Origin: Acidimicrobiales bacterium
GTDB lineage: Bacteria > Actinomycetota > Acidimicrobiia > Acidimicrobiales > Poriferisodalaceae
Assembly (NCBI GenBank): GCA_041394185.1
Contig: JAWKIQ010000004.1
Span: 124,001 to 188,000, forward strand
Reading direction: 5' to 3'
Length of the DNA: 64,000 bases
The notes under the pieces were generated by a model. The model was given only the letters and a program-made list of their open reading frames with translations, did no database searches and was not told the DNA's origin. Positions within the stretch are counted from its first letter, which is position 1. Each line of letters begins with the position of its first letter. Position numbers and translations under genes: made by a program. This document shows, one piece after another, positions 8,626 through 17,697 of this stretch.

Positions 8626-11076
8626 TCAGGTGCCGATCGATCCGGATGCTTCGACCAGGCTGGCTGCCAGCTCAGGAGCTGGTTGGGGCCGGCCCAGCAG
8701 GTAGCCCTGGGCGAAGTCGCAGCCCAACAACGCCAGGGCCTCGAGCTGCGCGGGTCGCTCTATGCCATGAGCAACCACGTGGAGCCCCAGCGATTTCGCC
8801 AGGTCGATGACGGTGGCCACCGCGTCCGGATCGTCGTCGACGTGATCCACCAGCTGGGCCGCCAGCTTCACCGTCTTGGCCGAGATCTGCTTCAGCACAC
8901 TGAACGACGTGCCGCCGGTGCCGAAGCCGTCGATCGATGCCTGGAACCCCATTCGGGTGAGCGCCCGAAGCCTGCCGACGACCATTCCGGGCTGTTCGAC
9001 GAGGGTGCGCTCGGAGATCTCGATCATCACCGAGCTGCGGTCGACGCCTGCCGCATCCGCCGCATGGGCCAGTCGCTCGGGCAGTGACTCGTCGGCCAGG
9101 GTCAGCGGCGACAGGTTCACCGCCACGAACCGGGCCCCGTCGGACGCGCCGCCGAGCAACCGCAGCTGGTCGTTGAGCACCTGGTCGAAGACCTTGCCGT
9201 CGACGACACCGATGACACCTTCGGCCTCTGCCTGTTCGATGAACGTGTGTTCGGGCGAGCGCGACGCCTCCGACCGCCATCGCGCCAACGCCTCGAAGCC
9301 TGCCACCGGTCCTACCGAGGTCGCCTGGTCATCGGACGTGCCCAGCGCGAAGATCGGCTGATAGACGACGCTGAGGGCGTTGTCGTCGGCGTCGAGCGCC
9401 CGGGCCAGCGAGGTGCGTACCGGCCCGCCGCCCATCTCGACCAGGTCGGATCCGAACACGGCCACGACGCCCTTGCCCCGTTCCTTGGCCTGGCGCATGG
9501 CCGAGTCGGCATGGGTCAACAGGTCGCCGGCGTCGGTATCGGAGTCGGAGCTCGAGATGCCGACACTCACCGCCACGCTGACGTTCTGGCCGGCGATGGT
9601 GATCGGCTGATGGACCTCTTCGACGATCCGGGTAGCCACCGCCACGGGATCGTTGGGCCCCACGAGCAACACACCGAACTCGTCGCCCTCGAAGCGTGCG
9701 GCGATGTCGTCTGGACCCAGGCATCGGCGAATCCTCACCGAGATGACCGACAAGATCGCGTCGCCCGCCGCGTGCCCCAGCGCATCGTTGACCACGGCAA
9801 AGTCGTCGAGGTCGATGCGCAAGGCGGCAACCGAGCCGTCGCCAGACATCGCGCTTCGCGTACGGTCGTCGAACACGTCCTGAGTCGGCAAGCCGGTCAA
9901 GGGGTCGCACGCGGCCTGCGTCTCGATCTGTTGCTTCACCAGTGCCGTCTGGATCCGGTGCCGGAAGCGGTCGAAGGTGGCAGCGGTATCGTTGCCGAAC
10001 GCTCCGAAGCTGGAGATGCTGCCGGCCGCAACCATCAGCGCGATCGGTTCGCCGGCTTTTGTGATAGACCCGGCCAGAGCCGACACTGCGTTGGCGCCAT
10101 GCAGGTTCACCAGGGTGCCGGTCTGCGACGCGCCCAAACGGTCTACGTCGCCGAGGCCTGTGCTCAGCCGACGCAGCACCACGGTGGTGGCACCGTCCAG
10201 CACCTCTTCCACCACGCCGCCGCCAATGCACCTGATGACACGCGAGCCCGAGCTCGAGTGGTCGAACAGCACCAGCTCGACCGACACCGCCCCCAGCTCT
10301 TGCTCGGCTCGGGTCATCAAGCTCAGCAACGGGTCTTGTCGAACCGCCACGGGCGACTGCCCGGGGACCTCGTTCAGGAACTTGATCTTGTCGTCGTTGG
10401 CGGCCTCGCGTGTCGCGAGCCAGCGGGCCAGGGCCGTGCCGATGACGGGTACCAGCAGGACCAACGCGGCCCAGGGGTCGACGCTGGCGATCACCGACGC
10501 GGCGACCGATGCCGACGACACCAGCGCTGCGGCAAACAAGCCCAGGCCTGCCCGCCCGGCCAGTAGGTTGGCCGAACGCCGGGTGCCGGCCGACCACCGG
10601 CCCACAGAGCCGACGACCTCGGCGGTGAGCTCTGCGGCCGAGGCCACTAGGGCGATCGCTGCCCAAGAGGCCGGGTTCGACACCGACCCCACGTCGATCA
10701 GCCATGAAGCGACAGCGACTGCGGCGGCGGCTCTGGCCAGGCGCTCGGCCACCCCCAGGGCGACCATCTCTGGGCGGAGCTTTCTCTCGGCGACCGCCGA
10801 CACCAGACCGGCTGTCGCCGCAGCCATCGCAGCTGCCAGCGGACCCGAATACAGCGCTGCGATCACAACCGCGGCGCCCGAGAGGGTGAGGCAGGCACGC
10901 TCGCGCCTGAACCTGAAGCGCAGTGCGGCCGCCTCGGCGATCGCAGCAGCTGCGACCACCCAGACGGCTGCGATGAACACCCCATCGGCCGACGGCACGC
11001 CGGGGGCGATGGCCACGATGGCAACCGACCCAGCGCAAACCGCCGCGATCATCCCCCATGTCGCTGCTCTGTTCAT
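8626..11076 (-). CDS. Membrane GGDEF-EAL protein with degenerate EAL site
   Basis: 816 residues from ATG 11076. The N-terminal 220 residues hold several membrane helices; a GAF-like or unassigned region follows, then GGDEF (signature FEGDEF, about 463-467) and EAL (GFEALARW, about 595-597) domains. The first glycine of GGDEF is E. In EAL, DDFGTG is replaced by DGFGTG, the KID lysine-aspartate pair by KLA, and AEGVE by AHGIE. On known EAL chemistry these losses should abolish phosphodiesterase activity and perhaps leave c-di-GMP binding. The gene stands alone; it could be a c-di-GMP synthase or receptor at the membrane. Confidence 0.9.
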   Translation of the reverse strand: MNRAATWGMIAAVCAGSVAIVAIAPGVPSADGVFIAAVWVVAAAAIAEAAALRFRFRRERACLTLSGAAVVIAALYSGPLAAAMAAATAGLVSAVAERKLRPEMVALGVAERLARAAAAVAVASWLIDVGSVSNPASWAAIALVASAAELTAEVVGSVGRWSAGTRRSANLLAGRAGLGLFAAALVSSASVAASVIASVDPWAALVLLVPVIGTALARWLATREAANDDKIKFLNEVPGQSPVAVRQDPLLSLMTRAEQELGAVSVELVLFDHSSSGSRVIRCIGGGVVEEVLDGATTVVLRRLSTGLGDVDRLGASQTGTLVNLHGANAVSALAGSITKAGEPIALMVAAGSISSFGAFGNDTAATFDRFRHRIQTALVKQQIETQAACDPLTGLPTQDVFDDRTRSAMSGDGSVAALRIDLDDFAVVNDALGHAAGDAILSVISVRIRRCLGPDDIAARFEGDEFGVLLVGPNDPVAVATRIVEEVHQPITIAGQNVSVAVSVGISSSDSDTDAGDLLTHADSAMRQAKERGKGVVAVFGSDLVEMGGGPVRTSLARALDADDNALSVVYQPIFALGTSDDQATSVGPVAGFEALARWRSEASRSPEHTFIEQAEAEGVIGVVDGKVFDQVLNDQLRLLGGASDGARFVAVNLSPLTLADESLPERLAHAADAAGVDRSSVMIEISERTLVEQPGMVVGRLRALTRMGFQASIDGFGTGGTSFSVLKQISAKTVKLAAQLVDHVDDDPDAVATVIDLAKSLGLHVVAHGIERPAQLEALALLGCDFAQGYLLGRPQPAPELAASLVEASGSIGT

Positions 11077-11217
11077 TTCGTCATCCCGCTCGAAGCCACA
11101 CCGTGAGGTTTCGGCATCGCCTCGGTATCGGCTTGAGGTCAATATTGCGGTTGTGTTACGGGCGTTGCCGACGTTGTCCTCTGTGTCGGCGGGCCGTGTT
11201 GCCGGAGACTGAGATTG

Positions 11218-11850
11218 ATGTTCTCCGATCGAGTAGATGCAGGCGATCGCCTGGCGCGGCTCGTCAAGGGAAAGGTCGCGCCCGACTCGGTGGTTCTGGG
11301 GCTTCCCCGTGGTGGTGTACCCGTGGCCGCTCGAGTGTCAGCCGCGCTGGACCTCGACCTCGACGTGATCGTGGTTCGCAAGGTCGGCCTGGCCACCAAC
11401 AGCGAGTTGGCCATGGGGGCCGTCGGCGAGGGCGGTGTGGTATGGGTCAACCACGAAGTGCTGGGTGCCTACGGCGTCGACGCGCGGTCATTTGAGTCTG
11501 CAGCCGAGCGCGAGCGCGCCGAGGTCGCACGCCGTGTCGAGGCGATCAGGCGCGTGAGGCCCCGCGTCGAACTGGCGGGCAGGACCGCGGTGATAGTCGA
11601 CGACGGCCTGGCCACCGGGTCAACGGCCAGGGCGGCTTGCGGGGTGGCCCGAGCATCCGGCGCATCGATGGTGGTCCTGGCGGTTCCGGTGGCGCCCCGA
11701 GGGGCTCACACCGAGCTGCTCGGACCAGCTGACGAGGTCATAGTCGCCGAGACGCCAACGACCTTCTTCGGCGTAGGGCAGTTCTACGTGGATTTCTCGC
11801 CGACAACCGAGGCCGAGGTGTTCGAGCTCTTGAGCCGAACCGATACCTGA
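11218..11850 (+). CDS. Phosphoribosyltransferase-family protein
   Basis: 210 residues. The type I PRTase fold is shown by VVLGLPRGGVPVAARV near the N-terminus and the PRPP-binding loop VIVDDGLATGSTARAA. This branch of stand-alone PRTases (often called phosphoribosyltransferase family protein, with the GLPRGGVPVA motif) has no proven substrate and is not a classical purine or pyrimidine salvage enzyme. ATG 11218 is preferred to the in-frame TTG at 11215. The last 67 bp overlap the end of the convergent oxidoreductase gene, an unusually long antisense overlap. Confidence 0.85.
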   Translation: MFSDRVDAGDRLARLVKGKVAPDSVVLGLPRGGVPVAARVSAALDLDLDVIVVRKVGLATNSELAMGAVGEGGVVWVNHEVLGAYGVDARSFESAAERERAEVARRVEAIRRVRPRVELAGRTAVIVDDGLATGSTARAACGVARASGASMVVLAVPVAPRGAHTELLGPADEVIVAETPTTFFGVGQFYVDFSPTTEAEVFELLSRTDT

Positions 11851-13832
11851 ACGCCGTGATAGACGGGCCCGTCGCCGACATCGGTTCGGGCCTCGCCCAT
11901 CACGTTGTTGACACCTTGGCGCCACCACCCCTTGTCGGTCGAAGCCAATCCCGGACGACTCGACGCATCGATGGCAACCACCGCATCGAAGGTGCCCGCG
12001 GCCGACTCGACCACGACGCGGTCGCCGTCAACCAGGCCATCACGAGCTGCATCCTCGCCGTTGAGGCGCAGCGGCGGGGTGCCCGTCTTCGACCGGGTCT
12101 TCTGGGTGCCGGCGAACGTCGAGTTGAGGTGCCAGTCGCTCGCAGCCGCTATCAGCTGGTATTCGCCGGCGCCGGTGGTCCACTGGGTAGGTTCGAACTC
12201 GGGAACCAGGCCCAAACCCTGGTTGGCCGCGGCCGTGCTGGCGAACTCGAAACGACCGGAAGGTGTGGGGAATCTCTGGCGGGTCGGAGCCCACGGTGTG
12301 GCGTAGGGCAGGCGGGCCCAGCCCGTGCTCCTGAGGCTCTGCGCATCGATCCCAGCCTCGGCGAAGGGTTGATGGTCGAGAAGCTCGTCCAGCAATTCGT
12401 CGTCCGACAGGTGCAGCACGGGTTCGTCGTAGCCCATCGCAGCCGCCAGACGCCTGCGGATCTCGCTGAATGGCAGGCACTGTCCCGGTGGTTCGACGGC
12501 CGGCAGGTTGAGGTTGGCGTAGAAGTGGGCGAACGAGTTGTTCAGCTCGAGCTGCTCGTGTTGCATCGCGGCGGGCAAGACGATGTCGGCATAGGCCACC
12601 GTCTCGGTGTCGAACACGTCGACAACGACAGTGAACAGGTCTTCGCGCGACAGCGCCTTGGCCACAGCGGCTGTATCGGGATTTGAAACCATCGGGTTTG
12701 CCGCCACCACGAACAGTGCTTCGACGGGCTGGGCCCTGTGTGGGTCGAGCTCTTCTGCCAGCAGGGTCATCGTCAGGGTGCGGGGACGCGTGCCCAGCTC
12801 GGTGTGGTGGTAGGCGGGGTTGAACTGGTAGTAACGCGACGTCGAATACACCAGTCCGCCGCCGGGCTGGTCGAAGGCCCCGATCACGGCCGGGATGCAC
12901 GAGATGGCGCGGGCCGCCTGGCCGCCGCCATGGTGGCGCTGCATGCCCTGCCCGATCTTGATCGCCAGCGGAGCATTGGCGGCGATGGTGTCGATCAGCT
13001 CCTCGATCTGCGCGGCGCCGATGTCACAAACGTCGGCGGCGCGATCGGTTGTCCAGCCACGGATGCTTTCCGCGAACTGGTCGAATCCCGTCGTGCGGTG
13101 GCCGATGAAGTGCGGGTCGTGGGCTTCGCGCTCGATCAAGCCGTTGCACACCGCCAGCGCCAGGGCAGTGTCGGTGCCCGGCCTGATCGCGAGGTGCAGG
13201 TCGGCGCGTTTGGCGGTGCGCGTGGCCACAGGGTCGACTACCACCAACCTCGCGCCGTTGCGCCTTGCCGTTTCGACATAGGGCCACCAGTGCTGGTTGG
13301 CCACGAGGGTGATCGAACCCCAGATCACCACGGTTCGGGCGTCGACGACTTGCTCGGGGTCTAGTGACACCGAGATGCCCATGGTGAGCCTGAGGCCGGC
13401 GTGGCCCGCTGGTGAGCAGATCGAAAGGTGGTGTGCCGCAGCACCCATCCGGTTCCACAGTGCCTGGGTGCTGTTCGCGCCTTGCACATATCCCATCGAG
13501 CCGGTACCGTAGAAGGGCCAGATCGCGCCTCCGCCGCTGGTGTCTACGATGTCGCTGAACCGTTCGGCGATGGTGCCAATGGCTTCATCCCAACCGATGG
13601 GTTCGAACCGGGCCGCTCCTTTGGGCCCGATCCGCCTCAGCGGTTGAAGCAGTCGCGATGGGTCAGCGGCGTGCTCGAGCCATGGGTTCACCTTCTTACA
13701 CAACCCACCCCTGGTGAACGGGTGGTCGGGGTTTCCGCGAACACGCACCGCCTTGCCGTCGTCGTCGATGGTGACCACCCACGAGCACCCGTCGGGGCAG
13801 TCGAGGGGGCACGCACCTGGAATATCTCGCAT
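11784..13832 (-). CDS. Molybdopterin oxidoreductase with N-terminal 4Fe-4S site
   Basis: 682 residues from ATG 13832, which has a GGGAGG SD 9 nt upstream. N-terminal cysteines CPLDCPDGCSW and GGLCKK form the [4Fe-4S] site; the molybdopterin region has WPFYGTGSMGYVQG, VIWGSITLVANQHW and LFVVAANPMVSNPDT; the C-terminal domain has INGEDAA-type and LASTDKGWWRQGVNNV segments. It differs clearly from the 757-residue enzyme at 5771-8044, so the two are not recent duplicates. No accessory subunits are adjacent and no Tat signal is seen. Substrate unknown. Its 3' end overlaps the phosphoribosyltransferase gene by 67 bp. Confidence 0.9.
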   Translation of the reverse strand: MRDIPGACPLDCPDGCSWVVTIDDDGKAVRVRGNPDHPFTRGGLCKKVNPWLEHAADPSRLLQPLRRIGPKGAARFEPIGWDEAIGTIAERFSDIVDTSGGGAIWPFYGTGSMGYVQGANSTQALWNRMGAAAHHLSICSPAGHAGLRLTMGISVSLDPEQVVDARTVVIWGSITLVANQHWWPYVETARRNGARLVVVDPVATRTAKRADLHLAIRPGTDTALALAVCNGLIEREAHDPHFIGHRTTGFDQFAESIRGWTTDRAADVCDIGAAQIEELIDTIAANAPLAIKIGQGMQRHHGGGQAARAISCIPAVIGAFDQPGGGLVYSTSRYYQFNPAYHHTELGTRPRTLTMTLLAEELDPHRAQPVEALFVVAANPMVSNPDTAAVAKALSREDLFTVVVDVFDTETVAYADIVLPAAMQHEQLELNNSFAHFYANLNLPAVEPPGQCLPFSEIRRRLAAAMGYDEPVLHLSDDELLDELLDHQPFAEAGIDAQSLRSTGWARLPYATPWAPTRQRFPTPSGRFEFASTAAANQGLGLVPEFEPTQWTTGAGEYQLIAAASDWHLNSTFAGTQKTRSKTGTPPLRLNGEDAARDGLVDGDRVVVESAAGTFDAVVAIDASSRPGLASTDKGWWRQGVNNVMGEARTDVGDGPVYHGVQVSVRLKSSNTSASVVGEKST

Positions 13833-13896
13833 GATCGGCAACCTCCCGGCCAGTACCCTCACGGGCTGACACCGCCCTCGAAACACGGAGCTTCCG

Positions 13897-15300
13897 GTGC
13901 AGCTGTACGACACGATGACACGAACCAAGGCCGAGCTGCACACGCTCGTCCCCGGACGGGTCTCCATGTACGTCTGCGGACCCACCGTGTACGACCATCC
14001 ACACCTGGGTCACGGACGCACGGCTCTCACCTACGACGTCCTGCGTCGCTACCTGCGCTGGACCGGTCACGAGGTGACGATGGTCGCCAACGTCACCGAC
14101 ATCGACGACAAGATCATCGGCAGAGCCGAGCGCGAAGGTCGCACCGAGGCCGAGGTCGCAACCGAGTTCCTCGACAGCTATGTCGCTCAGCTGGATCGGC
14201 TGGGGGTCGAGCACCCCGATCACCGACCCCAGGCCACCCAGTTCATCGACGGCATGATCGAGACCATCCGCGAGCTTGTCGATGCCGGCGCCGCATATGT
14301 GGTTGAAGGTCGCGGCGTGTACTTCGACGTCACGTCGGCAGTCGACTATGGCCGTCTGGCAGGTCGCAACCTCGAGCAGTTGCTCGAGGACGCAGGTCAG
14401 CGGGTGGAGGTCGACGAGGCCAAACGTTCGCCCCTCGACTTTGCGTTGTGGAAGGCGGCAAAGCCAGGCGAACCCAGCTGGGAAACGCCGTGGGGTCCGG
14501 GTCGGCCCGGCTGGCACACCGAGTGCGTGGCGATGTCGATGTCGATCCTGGGTGAATCATTCGATATCCACGGCGGGGGAGACGACCTGACCTTCCCACA
14601 CCACCAGAACGAGCAGGCGCAGGCGTCGGCCTGCGGGCACGGGTTCGCGCGGTTCTGGGTGCACAGCGCCATGTTGAACGTCTCGGGCGAAAAGATGTCC
14701 AAGTCGCTGGGCAACTTCACGACCCTGGCCGAAGCGCTCGAAGCCTTTGGTCCGCGCGCCGTGCGCCTGGCTGTGTTGCAGACGCACTACCGCTCGACCA
14801 TGGAGATGGGTCCAGAATCGCTTTCCCAAACGGCCGAGGCCGTCAAGCGCCTCGATGCGATGGTGCGCCGGGCGGTGGCAGCGGGGGTGACGCTGGCCTC
14901 GGCCAACCCGACGGTCGCCGCCGACGACGCCCAGCGTCTCGATGTCGACACCGTCGAGCGGTTCCGCTCGGCCATGGAAGACGACATGTCGACTCCGGCG
15001 GCGATGGATGCTGTGTTCGGTGCCGTGAGAGCGGCCAACTCGGCGCTGGACGAGGGGCGGCTCGACGACGCAGCACGGCTGGCCGGCACCGTTGTCTTGT
15101 TGTGCGCCGTCTTGGGTTTGGCTGTGGGCGAGGACGACCACGGCGATGATGACTCGAAGATCGACGACCTGGTGGCCCGGCGCCAGCAGGCCAGAGCCGA
15201 CAGAGATTTCGCCGCAGCCGACGCGATCCGAGACGAGCTGACCTCGATGGGCGTGGTGGTGGAAGACACCGCCTCTGGCCCGATCTGGCATCGGGCCTGA
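13897..15300 (+). CDS. cysS: Cysteinyl-tRNA synthetase
   Basis: 467 residues, standard length. It has the HIGH-like motif HLGHGR (residues 36-41), the zinc-site cysteine in YVCGPTVYD, the CysRS signatures TDIDDKII and WHTECVAMS, and KMSKSLGN near residue 266. It charges tRNA-Cys in the cytoplasm. The mycothiol ligase MshC is a related family, but length and the complete C-terminal DALR-type domain favour CysS. The start is GTG 13897 with CGGAG 6 nt upstream. It is divergent from the molybdopterin oxidoreductase gene. Confidence 0.96.
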   Translation: MQLYDTMTRTKAELHTLVPGRVSMYVCGPTVYDHPHLGHGRTALTYDVLRRYLRWTGHEVTMVANVTDIDDKIIGRAEREGRTEAEVATEFLDSYVAQLDRLGVEHPDHRPQATQFIDGMIETIRELVDAGAAYVVEGRGVYFDVTSAVDYGRLAGRNLEQLLEDAGQRVEVDEAKRSPLDFALWKAAKPGEPSWETPWGPGRPGWHTECVAMSMSILGESFDIHGGGDDLTFPHHQNEQAQASACGHGFARFWVHSAMLNVSGEKMSKSLGNFTTLAEALEAFGPRAVRLAVLQTHYRSTMEMGPESLSQTAEAVKRLDAMVRRAVAAGVTLASANPTVAADDAQRLDVDTVERFRSAMEDDMSTPAAMDAVFGAVRAANSALDEGRLDDAARLAGTVVLLCAVLGLAVGEDDHGDDDSKIDDLVARRQQARADRDFAAADAIRDELTSMGVVVEDTASGPIWHRA

Positions 15301-15319
15301 GGCGAAGGGTGAGCGGGCG

Positions 15320-15952
15320 TCAGAGCCTGCGCATCACCGTGACGACCTTTCCGAACAGGTCGACCTCGTCTGAGCGGAAGACCATCGGCTTCATGGTGGG
15401 GTTGGCAGGCGTGAGGGTGACCTTGTTGCCATCCTTGGCGAACCGCTTGACCGTGGCCTCTTCACCCGGAATGCCGGCGACGACGATGTCGTTGCGGTAA
15501 GCGACCGACTGGCGACGCACGACCACATAGTCGCCGTCGAGGATCCCGTCGTCGATCATCGAGTCGCCCCTGACTCGAAGCATGAACAGTTCGCCCTCGC
15601 CCGTGATGTCGCCGGGCATGGGGACGAGCTCTTCGACGTTTTCCTGAGCCAGCACGTCGGTGCCGGCCGCGACCTCGCCCACGAGAGGCACGAGCCTGAA
15701 GGGGCGGCGTTCGGCGTGGGTGAACGAGCCGGCTTCGAAGGTGACCTCGAGGGCTCGCGGCTTGGAGGGATCGCGGCGAAGGTAGCCGAGTTCTTCGAGT
15801 TTGCGCAGGTGTGAGTGAACGGTCGAGGGTGAGGCCAGCCCGACCGCCTCGCCGATCTCGCGGACCGAGGGCGGATAGCCGCGCTCTCTCATGGCGTCGT
15901 CGATGAACTCGAGGATGCCGCGGTGACGATCTGTCAGATCGGGGTTGTTCAT
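15320..15952 (-). CDS. lexA: SOS repressor LexA
   Basis: 210 residues. The N-terminal winged HTH (VREIGEAVGLASPSTVHSHLRKLEE-type, about 25-50) binds the SOS box; the C-terminal S24 domain has the Ala-Gly cleavage site (VAAGTD), the nucleophile in RGDSMIDDG and the lysine in EATVKRF. RecA filaments induce self-cleavage and derepression. CAGGAG precedes the ATG at 15952. The control region to its right holds five LexA boxes shared with the divergent LysM gene, so autoregulation is expected. Confidence 0.97.
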   Translation of the reverse strand: MNNPDLTDRHRGILEFIDDAMRERGYPPSVREIGEAVGLASPSTVHSHLRKLEELGYLRRDPSKPRALEVTFEAGSFTHAERRPFRLVPLVGEVAAGTDVLAQENVEELVPMPGDITGEGELFMLRVRGDSMIDDGILDGDYVVVRRQSVAYRNDIVVAGIPGEEATVKRFAKDGNKVTLTPANPTMKPMVFRSDEVDLFGKVVTVMRRL

Positions 15953-16015
15953 TGTGTGCTCCTGGCGCTCGTGCCTGCGACCCGGCGCCGAGTGTATCGA
16001 TCAGGCGACGTCGAA

Positions 16016-16126
16016 TCAAACATCTGTTCGACGAACGACAGTTCCGCGGCGGGTGTTGACAGCGAACGAATGTTCTGGTCACTTGGGTGCTCGAACAGAA
16101 CGGGCGTTCGTGGAACGAGTGTTCCG
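16016..16126. promoter_or_regulatory. Array of five LexA boxes between lexA and the LysM gene
   Basis: Five GAAC-N4-GTTC palindromes: 16018-16029 (first half AAAC; wider match TCAAACATCTGTTCGA at 16016-16031), 16033-16044, 16064-16075, 16098-16109 and 16113-16124. Centre spacings are 15, 31, 34 and 15 bp, nearly symmetrical. One or two boxes are usual at lexA promoters. The two outer pairs are 15 bp apart. The box nearest lexA lies about 65 bp upstream of its start; the box nearest the LysM gene lies about 107 bp upstream of that start. Confidence 0.85.
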
Positions 16127-16230
16127 GATCGGTCGATGGGCTTGCAGCTCGATCGGCCTGTCCGAAATGACTGTCCCACCCCCCGTGCACGATCTGACCG
16201 TACGCATCCACCGCAGTCCGAGGAGCTCGA

Positions 16231-16626
16231 ATGGCCGCATTGCTCACCCACGATCCCATCGCCACCACGCCCCCGGGTGCACGCCCGCAGCTGCAGCTCG
16301 TGGTCGACAACGTTGGCAGGCGTGCCGTCGTGCCCGAGCCCCATGTGGTTCGCCGTCGCCAGCTCGTGGCCCTCGTCGTCGTCGCCGCGTTCGTCTGGTT
16401 GCTGGTAGCAGCGGCGACCACCACTGCGTCCTACCTGTTCGACGACGTACCTGCCGCGGCTGCGTCGTCGGGGCCGATCACCCACGTGGTCCAGCCGGGT
16501 GACACGGTGTGGTCGATCGCCCGCCAGCACTACCCGACGGGCGACATCAGGCCACTGGTTTCGCGGATGGTCGAGTCGTCTGGTCAGGTCTTGGTGCCGG
16601 GCCAGGTGGTGGTCGTCAATCCGTGA
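16231..16626 (+). CDS. LysM membrane protein, YneA/Rv2719c-like SOS division checkpoint candidate
   Basis: 131 residues: a cytoplasmic N-terminus of about 45 residues, one membrane helix (LVALVVVAAFVWLLVAAATTTASYLF, about 49-74), and an extracellular LysM domain (HVVQPGDTVWSIARQHYP to VLVPGQVVVVNP). The same architecture, divergent from lexA and repressed by LexA, is known for Bacillus YneA and mycobacterial Rv2719c, which delay division after DNA damage. A GAGGAG SD precedes ATG 16231. Five LexA boxes lie upstream. The last 11 bp overlap the convergent reductase gene. Function by analogy of domain and context. Confidence 0.82.
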   Translation: MAALLTHDPIATTPPGARPQLQLVVDNVGRRAVVPEPHVVRRRQLVALVVVAAFVWLLVAAATTTASYLFDDVPAAAASSGPITHVVQPGDTVWSIARQHYPTGDIRPLVSRMVESSGQVLVPGQVVVVNP

Positions 16627-17368
16627 TCGGTTCGGCGCGCAGGTAGTGCAGGAACAGATAGTGATCCTCGGTCAGCACCTGGCGCAGCTCCAGGTCGATC
16701 GGTTCGGCAAGGGCTGCACCGTGGACGATCCTCCTAGCGTCGCCGGCGACGACCATGGGTGCCAGCGACACACACATCTCGTCGATCAGGCCCTCTGCGG
16801 CGAGCTGGGCATTGAGGCTGGGCCCGCCCTCGGACAACACCACCCTGGCGCCCAGTTCGCCAAGCGCGGTCAGGGCGGCCGTCATGTCGACACGACCGGT
16901 GCCGGCGACTATGACGTCGGCCACCTCGGCCAGAGCATTGCGCCGATCGGCATCGGCGGCTTCGGAGGTGATGATTATCGGCCTCGAATCGCCTGCGCTG
17001 AACAGCCGGGCCGCCGGATCGACGCTCAACGAGTTCGACACAACCGCTATGCGGGCGACCGGCCACGCACCACACCCCAGCCGCCGGGCCCGCGTGCTGA
17101 CCGACGTCGATGGCGGGCCGTAGTCCTCGGCTATCACAGTGCCGGCACCCGCCAGAATCACGTCCGGGATGGTTCTGATGGTGCCGAACACGTCCTTGTC
17201 GCCCGCACTGCCGAGGCCCCCGGACACTCCGTCCACTGTCACAGCTCCATCGGCCGACGCGATCATGTTGACCATCAACCAGGGCCGCCCGTCGTGGCGA
17301 ACGCGCTCCATCCGGTAGGCGTCGTCGGTGTCGATCTCGATGGTCGGTGCCGGCAGGATCCGATGCAT
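16616..17368 (-). CDS. RibD C-terminal/dihydrofolate reductase-fold pyrimidine reductase
   Basis: 250 residues forming one RibD_C domain: LMVNMIASADGAVTVDGVSGGLGSAGDK at the start, VILAGAGTVIAEDYGPP, and the NADPH-loop region VVLSEGGPSLNAQL. The deaminase half of bifunctional RibD is absent. Such stand-alone proteins are annotated as pyrimidine reductases of riboflavin synthesis, but several paralogues are common in actinomycetes and no rib genes are adjacent, so the substrate is not certain. GAGGAGGG precedes ATG 17368. Confidence 0.82.
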   Translation of the reverse strand: MHRILPAPTIEIDTDDAYRMERVRHDGRPWLMVNMIASADGAVTVDGVSGGLGSAGDKDVFGTIRTIPDVILAGAGTVIAEDYGPPSTSVSTRARRLGCGAWPVARIAVVSNSLSVDPAARLFSAGDSRPIIITSEAADADRRNALAEVADVIVAGTGRVDMTAALTALGELGARVVLSEGGPSLNAQLAAEGLIDEMCVSLAPMVVAGDARRIVHGAALAEPIDLELRQVLTEDHYLFLHYLRAEPITD

Positions 17369-17602
17369 CAGGGGCCCTCCTCGGGGGTCGCCTCGACGCT
17401 ATCAGCGGCTGTCGCGGCCGCTGTCGGCCGTGGATCACGCTCGGTGTTGATCCACAGGGGGTGTGGAGTCCTGTGGGTTGTAATCCACCGTTCACCTTCG
17501 CGTCATGTGAACAACCGGCGCTTCCTGTGGGTTTGCGCTGTCAAGCAAACTCGCAGGTCAGCGGCCGGTTTTTCCGATTCGGCGGCCAGTTGTCCACCAA
17601 CC

Positions 17603-17611
17603 TGTGGACAA
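17603..17611 (-). promoter_or_regulatory. DnaA box, exact TTGTCCACA
   Basis: Exact match on the minus strand to the actinomycete DnaA box. It lies 345 bp upstream of the nrdJ start and 12 bp from an eight-of-nine match on the plus strand (17590-17598). Confidence 0.6.
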
Positions 17612-17688
17612 ATCGGGTCATTTCGGCCCCGACACTGCCCGCGTTCTCCACCGGTTCGCGCCGAACCTGTGCACAACCGTCGCGGGGT

Positions 17689-17697
17689 TTGTCCACA
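17689..17697 (+). promoter_or_regulatory. DnaA box, exact TTGTCCACA
   Basis: Second exact box, on the plus strand, 86 bp from the first. The surrounding AATTTT at 17699-17704 is the most AT-rich spot of the leader. Confidence 0.6.
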
